Shown: positions 24,908-33,606, counted from the stretch's first letter. The stretch is 64,000 nt of DNA from Mycobacterium sp. 852002-51057_SCH5723018 (GCF_001667035.1 NZ_LZIR01000081.1:1-64000), one strand, 5' to 3'. Notes: generated from the letters alone by a model not told the origin. Numbers and translations: made by a program.

Positions 24908-25717
24908 GTGACGGATTCCTATTACGAGCTGATCGATGACGCCGATCCGCTGGGCGAGAAGTTCAATGCCACCGACCTGGTGCGCAGCACCTGGTCGGCG
25001 GCGATACAGCACGCCGCGCCCGTGTCGGCGTTGTTGGTTCGCGCGCTGGAGCGGTGCGAACAGCGCGACGACACGCGCCTCAGCCGGGTCGTCGTCGACC
25101 TGCTGGGGCCGGTGCCCGCCGACGGCGGTGTGTGGGTCCGCCCGCGGCTGAAACGCAGCGGCAAACAGATCGAGCTGGTGACCGCCGAAATGCAGGGGCT
25201 GGGTCCCGATCGCCGGCCGCGGCCCGTCGCCCGGGCCAGCGGGTGGCGCCTGCAGCGGCTCGACACCGAGTCGCTGGCCCACGCGGGGGCGCCGCCACCC
25301 GGGCCGCTGGCCGAGGCCCGAAGCCGCGACCTGGCCAAGGATTGGGATCGCAACTACGTGCACAGCCTGGACTGGCGATGGTTGACCCCGCCCCTGAACG
25401 AGGGCCCGGGGGAATCGTGGATCACGCCGACCGTCGACCTCGTCAAGGGCCAGACGATGACCCCGTTCGAGCGACTGTTCGCGGTGGCCGACTGCGCCAA
25501 CGGGATCGGCAGCAAAATCGACATCACCAAGTGGACTTTCCTCAACACCGACCTGGCGGTGCACGTGTTCCGCGTCCCCGAGGGCCGGTGGGTCGGGATT
25601 CGCGCCGAGACGAACTACGGGCCGGACGGCGTCGGCACCACGGTCGGCACTCTGTTCGACGAGCGCGGCGCGGTCGGGGCGATCCAGCAGTGCGTGCTGG
25701 TGCGCCGGCGCCCCTGA
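24908..25717 (+). CDS. TesB-like acyl-CoA thioesterase (4HBT_3 type)
   Basis: The product has 269 residues from GTG. The thioesterase-like superfamily pattern is present: an N-terminal hotdog with FNATDLVRSTWSAAIQHAAPVSALLVRALE (in part), then a C-terminal one with PFERLFAVADCANGIGSKIDITKWTFLNTDLAVHVFR (in part) and RAETNYGPDGVGTTVGTLFDERGAVG. It hydrolyses an acyl-CoA. It is co-directional with the lactonase and TetR genes, 21 bp after the first and 59 bp before the second. Confidence 0.87.
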   Translation: MTDSYYELIDDADPLGEKFNATDLVRSTWSAAIQHAAPVSALLVRALERCEQRDDTRLSRVVVDLLGPVPADGGVWVRPRLKRSGKQIELVTAEMQGLGPDRRPRPVARASGWRLQRLDTESLAHAGAPPPGPLAEARSRDLAKDWDRNYVHSLDWRWLTPPLNEGPGESWITPTVDLVKGQTMTPFERLFAVADCANGIGSKIDITKWTFLNTDLAVHVFRVPEGRWVGIRAETNYGPDGVGTTVGTLFDERGAVGAIQQCVLVRRRP

Positions 25718-25742
25718 GCCTGGCCGGGAAGCGAAAAGAATG

Positions 25743-25766
25743 TGACAGTTCGGCGATACTTCGTAA
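25743..25766. promoter_or_regulatory. TGACA-N14-CGTAA element, copy D (before the TetR gene)
   Basis: TGACAGTTC, GGCGATA, CTTCGTAA, again with 14 bases between the half-sites. It ends 10 bp before the ATG of the TetR gene, an ideal place for autoregulation. Confidence 0.7.
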
Positions 25767-25776
25767 GGTTTCAGAT

Positions 25777-26319
25777 ATGAGCGTTCCGGCCCCCGCGATA
25801 GAGCCTGACACCTCGACGCGCCAGCGCATCCTCGACGCCACCGCGGAGGTGCTCGGCCGCAACGGCACGACCAAGCTCAGTCTGTCGGACGTGGCTACCC
25901 AGGCCGGGGTGTCGCGCCCCACGCTCTACCGCTGGTTCGCCTCCAAAGAGGACTTGCTGTCGGCGTTCTCACAATACGAGCGGCAGATCTTCGAAACAGG
26001 CCTGGTCAAGGCCACCTCCGGGCTGAAGGGCGCCGACAAGCTGGACGCCGTGCTGCGATTCATCGTCGAGTTCCAGCATTCGTACTCGGGCGTGCGGATG
26101 GTCGACGTGGAACCCGAGCACACCATCGCCCAGTTTTCTCGCGTCATCCCGCAGATGCGCGACGGTCTGCAACGGCATCTTTCCGGACCCAACGCCGCGG
26201 TGAAAGCGGCGACCGTGATCCGGATCGCCATCTCGCACTACATCGTTCGCAGCGACGACGCCGACGAATTCCTGGAACAGCTGCGCCACGCCGTCGGGAT
26301 CAAGCCGTCATCTGGTTAG
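25777..26319 (+). CDS. TetR-family regulator, candidate controller of the island
   Basis: The product has 180 residues. The TetR helix-turn-helix is clear: TRQRILDATAEVLGRNGTTKLSLSDVATQAGVSRPTLYRWFASKEDLL (residues about 14-61, in part). The rest is the variable helical ligand-binding domain. A TGACA-N14-CGTAA element ends 10 bp upstream of the ATG, and three matching elements stand before neighbouring transcription units, so it is the best candidate repressor for all of them. The ligand may be a pathway intermediate; this is inferred. Confidence 0.9.
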   Translation: MSVPAPAIEPDTSTRQRILDATAEVLGRNGTTKLSLSDVATQAGVSRPTLYRWFASKEDLLSAFSQYERQIFETGLVKATSGLKGADKLDAVLRFIVEFQHSYSGVRMVDVEPEHTIAQFSRVIPQMRDGLQRHLSGPNAAVKAATVIRIAISHYIVRSDDADEFLEQLRHAVGIKPSSG

Positions 26320-26341
26320 CCGATCCCCCGCGAAACTCGCC

Positions 26342-26401
26342 GCGAGCGTGCGTGTCTGTACGCCGACACGCCGTATAGCGCGTACAACTACGCACCCTCG
26401 C
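26342..26401. terminator. long imperfect hairpin between convergent genes
   Basis: GCGAGCGTGCGT (26342-26353) pairs with ACGCACCCTCGC (26390-26401) with one mismatch, and TGTACG (26357-26362) pairs with CGTACA (26381-26386), giving a 21-bp interrupted stem with an 18-base loop. It lies between the convergent TetR and FAD-oxidase genes and could end transcription from both sides. No T-run follows. Confidence 0.6.
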
Positions 26402-26410
26402 GGCCAAAGG

Positions 26411-27760
26411 TCAGTCGAACAAGACCGCCGCGTTGAGATATCCGGTCGGGTCGAAGGCTGCCTTGACCGCCCGCATCGCGGCGATGTCGGCCGGTTCTCG
26501 CGACATCCCGAGATAGGGCCGCTTGCGGCTGCCGACGCCGTGCTCGGAACTGACGTTGCCCCCGCACGCAGCGATGAGGTCCATCATCGGCCCGTACACC
26601 GCCCGCTCGCCGTCCGGCGTGCAGCGCAGCACGTTGAGGTGCAGGTTGCCCTCGCCGATGTGACCGAACAGCACCGGCACCGCCTCGGCGACGCGCGCGT
26701 GGATGAGCGCGACGGCGTCGCGGGCGAACCCGCTGATCGCCGACAGCGGCAGCGACACGTCGAACTTCAGCGGCGGCCCGTACACGCCGAGCACCTCGGC
26801 CAGGGACTCGCGAACGCGCCACAATCGTTGCTGCGCAGCCACATCCACGCCCACCGCGGGCTCCCGGCACAACCGCACACCGTCAAGTAGGTCGGCGAGC
26901 CGATCGGTCTGGTCGTGGTCGGCGGCAAGCTCGACCAACAGCAGCCAGTCAGCCGTCACCGGCGCACCCAGCCCGAGGTGCTCGGCCGTCAGCGCGGCGG
27001 CCCGGCCGTCGATCAACTCCAGCGCCGCGATCCCGTCCACGTCACGAAACGCCCGCCCGGCGTCGACCAGTGCCTCGAGGTCGGCGAACCCGCAGACCGC
27101 CGTCACCCGGTGCGACGGCGTCGGGTGCAGGCGCAGGTCCAGGGACGTGATGACACCGAGGGTGCCTTCGGCGCCGACGAACAGCGCCGGCAGGTCGTAG
27201 CCGGTGTTGTCGCGACGCACCATGCTGTGCCGGCGCAGCAGCGAACCGTCGGGCAGCGCGACCTCCAGGCCGACGACTTGCTCGCCCATGTTGCCGTAGC
27301 GAACCGTGCGCAGCCCGCCGGCGTTGGTCGAGGCCATGCCGCCGACCGTGGCGGTGTCGCGGGCGGCCAGGTCCACACCGAACACCAAACCCGCTGCGGC
27401 TACGGCCTTTTGGACCGCGGCCAGAGCAGCTCCGGAACCGACCTCGATGCGGCGCTCCACGGTGTCGACATCCCCGAGGGCGCACAGGCGTTCGGTGGAC
27501 AGCAACACGTCGTCGTGTTCGGGGACGGTGCCGGCAACCAGCGAGGTGCGGCCGCCCTGCACGGTGACGTGCGCCCCGGCGTCGCGGCACAGTCGCAGCA
27601 CCTCGGCGACCTGCTCGGCGGATCCCGGCCGCACCAGCGCGCTGGCCCGCCCGCGGTAGCGCCCGGTGTGGTCGACACTGCGACCGGCCAGCACGTCGGG
27701 ATCGGTGAGCACGTGATTCGATCCGACAATACTTTTCAGGTCCTCCAGGCTGTCTGCCAT
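26411..27760 (-). CDS. FAD-linked oxidase, D-lactate / D-2-hydroxyglutarate dehydrogenase type
   Basis: The product has 449 residues. The PCMH-type FAD domain has VTVQGGRTSLVAGTVP, ATVGGMASTNAGGLRTVRYGNMGEQVVGLEVALPDGS (in part), and GAEGTLGVITSLDLRLHP. The C-terminal FAD-oxidase domain has LFGHIGEGNLHLNVL and SSEHGVGSRKRPYL. The group oxidises D-2-hydroxy acids such as lactate, glycolate or 2-hydroxyglutarate. The ATG at 27760 is preferred; a TTG 24 bp upstream is possible. It is divergent from the nitroreductase gene and convergent with TetR. Confidence 0.9.
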   Translation of the reverse strand: MADSLEDLKSIVGSNHVLTDPDVLAGRSVDHTGRYRGRASALVRPGSAEQVAEVLRLCRDAGAHVTVQGGRTSLVAGTVPEHDDVLLSTERLCALGDVDTVERRIEVGSGAALAAVQKAVAAAGLVFGVDLAARDTATVGGMASTNAGGLRTVRYGNMGEQVVGLEVALPDGSLLRRHSMVRRDNTGYDLPALFVGAEGTLGVITSLDLRLHPTPSHRVTAVCGFADLEALVDAGRAFRDVDGIAALELIDGRAAALTAEHLGLGAPVTADWLLLVELAADHDQTDRLADLLDGVRLCREPAVGVDVAAQQRLWRVRESLAEVLGVYGPPLKFDVSLPLSAISGFARDAVALIHARVAEAVPVLFGHIGEGNLHLNVLRCTPDGERAVYGPMMDLIAACGGNVSSEHGVGSRKRPYLGMSREPADIAAMRAVKAAFDPTGYLNAAVLFD

Positions 27761-27837
27761 GCTGGCGGTTATAGCACCGCTCAAGCGTGTCGAGCGAAGG
27801 GGATTGCTGCAATCCAGTGCGGACGCGAGGAGCGCCG

Positions 27838-28491
27838 ATGTACGACCTTGAGGAAGTGATCAGGCAACGCCATTCGATCAGGATGTTTCTGCCCGATCGC
27901 CCTGTGCCACGGGAATTGGTTGACGAAGCGCTCGAACTGGCGATTTGCGCGCCGTCGAACTCGAACGTTCAACCGTGGCACGTGTTCTTCGCTTCCGGGG
28001 CGGCACGGGAGCGGCTGGTCGCAGCGCTGCTCGAGGCAGCCCTTTCCGGGCCGCCCAAGATCCCGCCGCTGCCGGCGGCGTTCGCCCACTATCGGAGTGA
28101 AACGGGCGCGGTGGTCTACGGCTCGATGGGCATCGCACGCGACGATCTGGCGGCCCGGCGCACTGCGGTGCTGCGCAACTGGGAGTTCTTCCGCGCTCCG
28201 TTGGCCGGCATCGTGTGCATGCATCACGAGCTGGGGTTGGTGGACAGCGTCGGCGTCGGGATGTTTCTACAGACCTTGGTGCTCGCGCTCACCGCTCGCG
28301 GGCTGGGCACCTGCGTTCAGGCGTCGATCATGGGCTATCCCGACGTCATCCGCGAGCAGCTGGGCGTCCCGGCGGAGTTCACGATTCTGTGCGGCCTGGC
28401 GGTCGGGTATGCCGACCCGGACTTCCGTGCGAACCACATCCGCGTCGGGCGACAGCCGATCGAACAGAACGCGGTGTTCTTGGACGACTAA
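27838..28491 (+). CDS. nitroreductase-family flavoprotein
   Basis: The product has 217 residues with a good ribosome site (GAGGAG). FMN-binding marks are RQRHSIRMFLPD, ICAPSNSNVQPWHVFF, FLQTLVLALTARGLGTCVQ and the C-terminal LCGLAVGYADP, FRANHIRVGRQPIEQNAVF. Nitroreductases of this type reduce nitro groups, quinones or enones with NAD(P)H. The physiological substrate cannot be deduced. It stands alone on the plus strand, with the SDR gene converging 17 bp after its stop. Confidence 0.9.
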   Translation: MYDLEEVIRQRHSIRMFLPDRPVPRELVDEALELAICAPSNSNVQPWHVFFASGAARERLVAALLEAALSGPPKIPPLPAAFAHYRSETGAVVYGSMGIARDDLAARRTAVLRNWEFFRAPLAGIVCMHHELGLVDSVGVGMFLQTLVLALTARGLGTCVQASIMGYPDVIREQLGVPAEFTILCGLAVGYADPDFRANHIRVGRQPIEQNAVFLDD

Positions 28492-28508
28492 GGCTTTCGG
28501 ATGGCTCT

Positions 28509-29249
28509 TTAGAACTCCTTGTGCGGCACGTCGGTGACCAGGCCGCCGTCCATGACGAACTCGCTTCCCGTCGCGTACGACGACTCGTCGCTGGCCAGGA
28601 ACAGCACGAACGTCGACACTTCCCGCGCCTCGCCCGGGCGGCCCATCGGGACCTTGACCATGTCTTCGGGCAGCTTGGCGGTCATCGGGGTGCGGATGAA
28701 GCCAGGGTGGACGGAGTTCACCCGGATGTTCAACGGCGCCAACTCCAGCGCGGCGGACTTGGCCAGGCCGCGCACCGCCCACTTCGACGCGACGTACGGG
28801 TGGACGGCCGGCGCGCCGCGCAGCCCCTCGATGGACGAGACGTTGATGATCGAGCCGCCCCCGGCCGCGATCATCGGCTCGACGGCCACCCGCATCCCGA
28901 GGAACGTGCCGGTCAGGTTGACGTCAATCACCTTCTGCCACTTGGCCAGATCGAAATTCTTCAGCTGCCCGAGTGCCACGATTCCGGCGTTGTTGACCAG
29001 CACGTCAAGCTTTCCGAATTCGGCTGTCGCCGTCGCGACGGCGGCGTCCCACTGGTCGGGCTGCGTGACGTCGAGGTGGACGTAGCGCACCGCGTCTCCG
29101 ATTTCGTCCGCCAGCGCTTTGCCTTCGTCGTCGAGGATGTCGCCGATCACCACCTTGGCGCCCTCCTCGACGAGCAACCGCGCGTGTGAGGCGCCCATCC
29201 CCCGGGCACCGCCACTGATGAGTGCAACTTTGCCGTCTACCCGTCCCAC
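28509..29249 (-). CDS. SDR hydroxysteroid dehydrogenase-like (FabG3/Rv2002 type)
   Basis: The product has 246 residues from a GTG preceded by AAAGGAGG. It has SGGARGMGASHARLLVEEGAKVVIGDILDDEG at the start (in part), NNAGIV, the catalytic Ser in NVSSIEG, YVASK and HPGFIRTPMT. It resembles M. tuberculosis Rv2002, a 3-alpha,20-beta-hydroxysteroid dehydrogenase, more than typical fatty-acid FabG proteins, by my recollection of that sequence. The Asp after strand 2 favours NAD. The next gene upstream on the same strand starts 18 bp away. Confidence 0.9.
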   Translation of the reverse strand: MGRVDGKVALISGGARGMGASHARLLVEEGAKVVIGDILDDEGKALADEIGDAVRYVHLDVTQPDQWDAAVATATAEFGKLDVLVNNAGIVALGQLKNFDLAKWQKVIDVNLTGTFLGMRVAVEPMIAAGGGSIINVSSIEGLRGAPAVHPYVASKWAVRGLAKSAALELAPLNIRVNSVHPGFIRTPMTAKLPEDMVKVPMGRPGEAREVSTFVLFLASDESSYATGSEFVMDGGLVTDVPHKEF

Positions 29250-29267
29250 CGAAGGGCCTCCTTTCGT

Positions 29268-30356
29268 TTAGGTGACTACCAGGTCGTTTGGCGCGTAAAG
29301 GCCCTTGCCGGTGACCAGCGGCAGGTCGAGCGTGGTCCGGATCCCGGGCGGCGCGGCGATCACCGCGGGGATGGCGTTGACGATGCGGCCCGCGGCGCCG
29401 ACGATCGCGGCGTGATTGTGGTCGCCCTTGCGGCTGCTGGGAACGATGTCCACGGCGTAGGACGGTTCCCCGACGATCTCGATGCGGTACGAGCCGCCGC
29501 CGGCCGCCGGCTGCGGCCAGTCGGGCCGCAGATCGGGCCGCAGCCGGGTGATGTGCTCGATCACGATGGCGGGGCGGCCGTCGACCATGCCGCGGATCTC
29601 GAACTGCAGCGCGGCCGCGGTCCCCTTGGCCACGCGTCCGACCGCGATGTCGAAGTCCTCGGGCGCGGGCTCGCGCTGATATGAGTCGCTGATCTCGTCG
29701 ATCTCGATGCCCAGGCCCGCCGCCAGCTGGCGGATCGCCGCTCCCCAGGCGATGCTGAGCACCCCGGGCTGCAGCAGCATCGGCACATCGTCCAGCGGCC
29801 GGCCGAATCCCATGTAGTGCATGACCTCTGGGCCGTCATAGCTCCCATAGTCGGCGATCTCCATGCAGCGCACCTGCTCGATGCGCTGGCAGGTCCCGGC
29901 GAGCGCGAACGGAAGGAGGTCGTTGATGAATCCGGGGTCGACACCGTTGATGAAGATGCTCGAATTGCCTTGTTGGGCGGCGCCTTCCACTCGGGCGATG
30001 TACTTGTCGGGCATGACGCCCCAGGGGTATTGCAGCAGCCCCGGCGAGGATCCGACGACGTTGAAGCCGGCGGCAAGGATCCGCATGACGTCGGCCATCG
30101 CCTCCGGTAGCCGGGTGTCGCCCATGGCGCAGTAGACGACGCACTCGGGCCCGGTGGCCAGCACGGCGTCCAGGTCGTCGACGGCGGCGATGCCGGTATC
30201 TAAGCCGGCCCCGCACAGCGTCCCGGCGTCCTTGCCCACCTTCTGCGGCGACGACACGCACAGCCCGGTCAGCTCGAACTGCGGATTGGTGACGAGCTCC
30301 GTGAGGGCCAGCCGTCCGACGTTTCCGGTACCGACGTGGGCGACGCGGATAGCCAT
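29268..30356 (-). CDS. dihydrodipicolinate-reductase-like NAD(P)-binding oxidoreductase
   Basis: The product has 362 residues from ATG (MAIRVAHVG). The N-terminal Rossmann domain has HVGTGNVGRLALTELVTN and YCAMGDTRLPEAMADVMRILAAG. The C-terminal part, with INGVDPGFINDLLPFALAG, matches the 2,4-diaminopentanoate dehydrogenase-like branch that is abundant in mycobacteria and next to lipid-degrading genes. The actual substrate is unknown. It probably forms an operon with the SDR gene 18 bp downstream and diverges from the hydrolase gene. Confidence 0.82.
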   Translation of the reverse strand: MAIRVAHVGTGNVGRLALTELVTNPQFELTGLCVSSPQKVGKDAGTLCGAGLDTGIAAVDDLDAVLATGPECVVYCAMGDTRLPEAMADVMRILAAGFNVVGSSPGLLQYPWGVMPDKYIARVEGAAQQGNSSIFINGVDPGFINDLLPFALAGTCQRIEQVRCMEIADYGSYDGPEVMHYMGFGRPLDDVPMLLQPGVLSIAWGAAIRQLAAGLGIEIDEISDSYQREPAPEDFDIAVGRVAKGTAAALQFEIRGMVDGRPAIVIEHITRLRPDLRPDWPQPAAGGGSYRIEIVGEPSYAVDIVPSSRKGDHNHAAIVGAAGRIVNAIPAVIAAPPGIRTTLDLPLVTGKGLYAPNDLVVT

Positions 30357-30454
30357 GAGAGTCTCCGTCCCTCGAACGCTCAGAAACTTTTCTAGACAGT
30401 AGTCCACAATTTGTGAGACGCCTACCGCGCCCGGCGCACGCCCGGGGATGCAGA

Positions 30455-31360
30455 ATGGAAACGCTCATGGCACAACGCGAGGACGTCCGATTCACCTCCG
30501 GCGGCGACCGGGTCAGCGCGTGGCTGTACCGGCCGTCAAACGGCGCGGGCGGCCCGGCCCCGCTGCTCGTGATGGCGCACGGCCTCGGGGCGGTGCGCAC
30601 CATGCGGCTGGACGCCTACGCCGAACGTTTCAGCGCCGCCGGCTATGCCTGCCTGGTGTTCGACTATCGCAACTTCGGGGATAGCGAAGGCGAACCGCGG
30701 CAGCTGCTCGACATCGGCATGCAGCTCGCGGACTGGGCCGCGGCGGTGGCTTATGCGCACACCCTGGACGGCGTCGATCGCGATCGAATCGGGGTGTGGG
30801 GCACCTCCTTTGGCGGCGGGCATGTGATCGCCACGGCGGCCCGCGTGCCGGGCATCAGGGCCGCGGTGGCCCAGTGCCCGTTCACCGACGGCGTCGCTTC
30901 GGCGCGCACGCTCAGCCCGTTGATCTTCGCGCGCCTCGGTATGCTGGCGGCGCGCGATGTGGTCGCGGCGCGGTTGGGCAGAGCTCCGGTGACGGTGCCC
31001 GCGGCGGGTAACCCGGGCGAGGTCGCCTTGATGAACACGCCCGATGCGTATGCGGGCTATCTGCGGCTGGTGCCCGACGACCAAACGGTGCCCAACGAGG
31101 TCGCCGCCCGGCTGGCGTTGCGGATCGTCACCTACCGCCCGGGCCGGTTGACCGCGAAGATCGCCTGCCCAATCCTGTTCTGCATCTGCGAATCCGACTC
31201 GGTGGCTCCCGCGGTCCCCACCCTGCGCTATGCGGCCAAGGCTCCGCGGGGCGAAGTCAGAATGTACCCCGAGGGGCACTTCGACATCTATGTCGGCGAC
31301 GCGTTCGAGCGCGTGGTCGCCGACCAGCTCGCCTTCCTGAACAGGCACCTCAAAGGTTGA
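30455..31360 (+). CDS. alpha/beta hydrolase
   Basis: The product has 301 residues from METLMAQRED; ATG 12 bp further on (MAQRED) is an alternative. It has an oxyanion region MAHGLGAVRTM, the nucleophile elbow GTSFGGG, an acid in CICESDSVAP and the base in YPEGHFDIYVG. The long cap between residues about 150 and 230 is seen in acetylxylan-esterase or dienelactone-hydrolase-like proteins. It is the last island gene before the conserved PE region. Confidence 0.87.
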   Translation: METLMAQREDVRFTSGGDRVSAWLYRPSNGAGGPAPLLVMAHGLGAVRTMRLDAYAERFSAAGYACLVFDYRNFGDSEGEPRQLLDIGMQLADWAAAVAYAHTLDGVDRDRIGVWGTSFGGGHVIATAARVPGIRAAVAQCPFTDGVASARTLSPLIFARLGMLAARDVVAARLGRAPVTVPAAGNPGEVALMNTPDAYAGYLRLVPDDQTVPNEVAARLALRIVTYRPGRLTAKIACPILFCICESDSVAPAVPTLRYAAKAPRGEVRMYPEGHFDIYVGDAFERVVADQLAFLNRHLKG

Positions 31361-31499
31361 CCGCTTAACGGCGGACAAACTTGCCTAAAACCCCAGCCTT
31401 CCTGGCGGGACGGATCTACTCTCTGTCAATACCTAATACCCACGGTTGCGGATAAGTCCGGCTTTTGCAGGGCAGGGGTTCGTGGGGAAGGAGGGGGAG

Positions 31500-32975
31500 A
31501 TGTCGTATTTAATAACCGCCCCTGAGGTGTTGACATCTACGGCCGCCGATGTGGAAAGCATCGGTTCGGCGATACGGGCGGCGAGTGCTGACGCGGCGGG
31601 CCCGACAACCGGTTTGCTGGCGGCGGCCGACGATGAGGTATCGGCGGCGATCGCCAAGTTATTCGCCGGCTACGGCCAGGAATACCAAGCGCTCGTCTCC
31701 CAAGCGGCGACTTTTCACGGCCAGTTCACCGCGGCCTTGATGGCCGCGGCCAACACCTACGCGCAGGCCGAGGCCGCAAACGCGGCGCTGGCGCAAACGC
31801 TGTTGGGGCCAGCGCCCGTCGCCGGCGGGTCGGGCTTCAGCGCACTGGCGACCACGCTCAGCTCCCCGTCCGGGGACCCGCTCTACGCGTTGATCATGGG
31901 CGGCACCAATAACCCGCAGCCCGACCCGATCTACCTGAACAGCGTCTACAACTCCTTCATCAAGCCCCTGTTCCCCACCGCCATCCCGCAGGCCCTGTTT
32001 ACGTCCGAGCAGTTCTGGCCGGTGACACCCGGCCTCGGCAATATGACGTTCGGCCAGTCGGTCACCGCCGGCGTCGCCCGGCTGAACACCGCAATCAATT
32101 CGCTACTGTTCAACCAGCCGAACAATAGCGCCGTCGTTTTCGGCTATTCCCAGAGCGCCACGATCGCCACCAACGAAATCAACGCTCTGATGGCGGCGGG
32201 CTCCCCCTATCAGGGGCAGCTTTCCTTCATGTTGATCGGCGATCCCAATAACCCCGTCGGGGGCATCCTCGAACGTTTCCCCGGCTTCTACATCCCGTTG
32301 CTGGACACGGCATTCAACGGCGCGACCCCGCCGAACAGCCCCTACCCCACCACGATTTACACCGCCCAATACGACGGCATCGCCGACCTGCCGCAATACC
32401 CGCTCAATCTCGTCTCAGACCTCAATGCCCTCATGGGCTACTTCTTCGTGCACAACACGTATCCGCTGATGACGGCCACGCAGGTCGCCAACGCGGTGCC
32501 GTTGCCGACGTCCCCGGGCTACACCGGCGACACCCACTACTACATGCTCATGACCCAGAACCTGCCGCTGCTGCAGCCGATCCGCGCAATCCCCTTCGCC
32601 GGTCCCCCGATCGCCGACATCTTCCAGCCGGACCTGCGGGTGCTGGTCGACCTGGGCTACACCGGTTTCGGGCCCGGCGCCGACTATGCGAATATCCCCA
32701 CCCCGGCCGGGCTGTTCGAGATACCCAACCCGCTGACGATCATCCCCGACCTGGCGCTGGGTACTGTGCAGGGCCCGTACGGCGCCGCGGTGGAAATCGG
32801 GGTGGAATCCGGATTGCTGTCGCCGTCCTACTTCCCCAACGCCTACCCATGGGTCCCCTCCATCAATCCCGGCCTGAACATCTCCCTGGGCCAGTCGAGC
32901 ACCACGCTGCTCTCCCTGCTCAGTGGGACCGTCGGCAACGTACTGCACATCATTCCGCCGCCCGTCTTCCCCTGA
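31500..32975 (+). CDS. PE protein with C-terminal PE-PPE serine hydrolase domain (first)
   Basis: The product has 491 residues with ribosome site AGGAGGGGG. The PE domain (about 1-98) has the secretion motif YAQAE (87-91) recognised by ESX systems. The PE-PPE domain (about 125-400) has the hydrolase pentapeptide GYSQS with Ser217. Members are esterases at the cell surface. The location beside the TetR gene matches PE3/PE4 (Rv0159c/Rv0160c) of M. tuberculosis, though only one copy is present here. It converges on the TetR gene, which ends 7 bp away. Confidence 0.9.
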   Translation: MSYLITAPEVLTSTAADVESIGSAIRAASADAAGPTTGLLAAADDEVSAAIAKLFAGYGQEYQALVSQAATFHGQFTAALMAAANTYAQAEAANAALAQTLLGPAPVAGGSGFSALATTLSSPSGDPLYALIMGGTNNPQPDPIYLNSVYNSFIKPLFPTAIPQALFTSEQFWPVTPGLGNMTFGQSVTAGVARLNTAINSLLFNQPNNSAVVFGYSQSATIATNEINALMAAGSPYQGQLSFMLIGDPNNPVGGILERFPGFYIPLLDTAFNGATPPNSPYPTTIYTAQYDGIADLPQYPLNLVSDLNALMGYFFVHNTYPLMTATQVANAVPLPTSPGYTGDTHYYMLMTQNLPLLQPIRAIPFAGPPIADIFQPDLRVLVDLGYTGFGPGADYANIPTPAGLFEIPNPLTIIPDLALGTVQGPYGAAVEIGVESGLLSPSYFPNAYPWVPSINPGLNISLGQSSTTLLSLLSGTVGNVLHIIPPPVFP

Positions 32976-32982
32976 GCCGCCG

Positions 32983-33606
32983 CTACAGGCCGAGCGGGGA
33001 ATCCTGGCGGACCGATTCGTCGCGGATGAGGCCCCGCAGCAGCGCGGTGCTGAACTCGGCCGCGATTTCCTTGGCGGTGCGCCGCCCGTGCGGTCGCAGC
33101 CACCGGTAGCTGCCCAGCGTCATCCCGATGTAGCCCAGCGCCACCACATGCGAGTCGCATTCGAAGAACTCGCCGCTGGCGATCCCGCGGTCGATGAGCC
33201 CGTGCACGTGCTCGTAGACCTGGGCCTCCTTCTCGCGGACCTCGGCGACCTGGTCGGCGGTGAACCATTCGGTGATGTAGGGCTGCTCCTGGAAGTACAC
33301 GGCTGCCCGCTCGGGGTTGGCCGCGATGCCGGTGAGCAGGCGGACCGTGTACTGGTAGAGGGCTTCGCGGGCGGTCCACGAGGGGTCGTCGTGCACGGCG
33401 GCCAGGGTGCCCTCGGCCGCCTGGCGGTAGATGTCGAACAAGATCAGCGACTTGCTGGCGTAGTAGTGGTAGACCGTGGCCTTGTTCAGCCCGATCACGT
33501 CGGCGACGTCGTCCATCCGGGTGCCGTGGTAGCCGCGGGCGGCGAACAGTTTGGTGGCAACGGCCAGCAACTCCTCGCGGCGCGTTAGCCCGTTCTCGGA
33601 TGGCAT
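32983..33606 (-). CDS. TetR-family regulator (Rv0158-like)
   Basis: The product has 207 residues. The N-terminal helix-turn-helix reads LTRREELLAVATKLFAARGYHGTRMDDVADVIGLNKATVYHYYASKSLI (about residues 7-55, in part). The C-terminal part with QEQPYITEWFTADQVAEVRE is like acyl-CoA-responsive TetR_C_33/FadR-like members. It is divergent from the 41-residue gene and convergent with the PE gene. The position matches Rv0158. Confidence 0.9.
   Translation of the reverse strand: MPSENGLTRREELLAVATKLFAARGYHGTRMDDVADVIGLNKATVYHYYASKSLILFDIYRQAAEGTLAAVHDDPSWTAREALYQYTVRLLTGIAANPERAAVYFQEQPYITEWFTADQVAEVREKEAQVYEHVHGLIDRGIASGEFFECDSHVVALGYIGMTLGSYRWLRPHGRRTAKEIAAEFSTALLRGLIRDESVRQDSPLGL

Noticed and set aside
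26350..26371. A separate small hairpin GCGTGTC / GACACGC inside the 26342-26401 structure.
   Set aside because: It competes with the longer stem and is probably an alternative fold, not a separate feature.
30394..30416. A possible fifth copy of the TGACA-N14-TGTAA element (AGACA...TGTGA) upstream of the reductase gene at 29268.
   Set aside because: The spacing is 13 and both half-sites have mismatches, so it does not meet the pattern of the four good copies.
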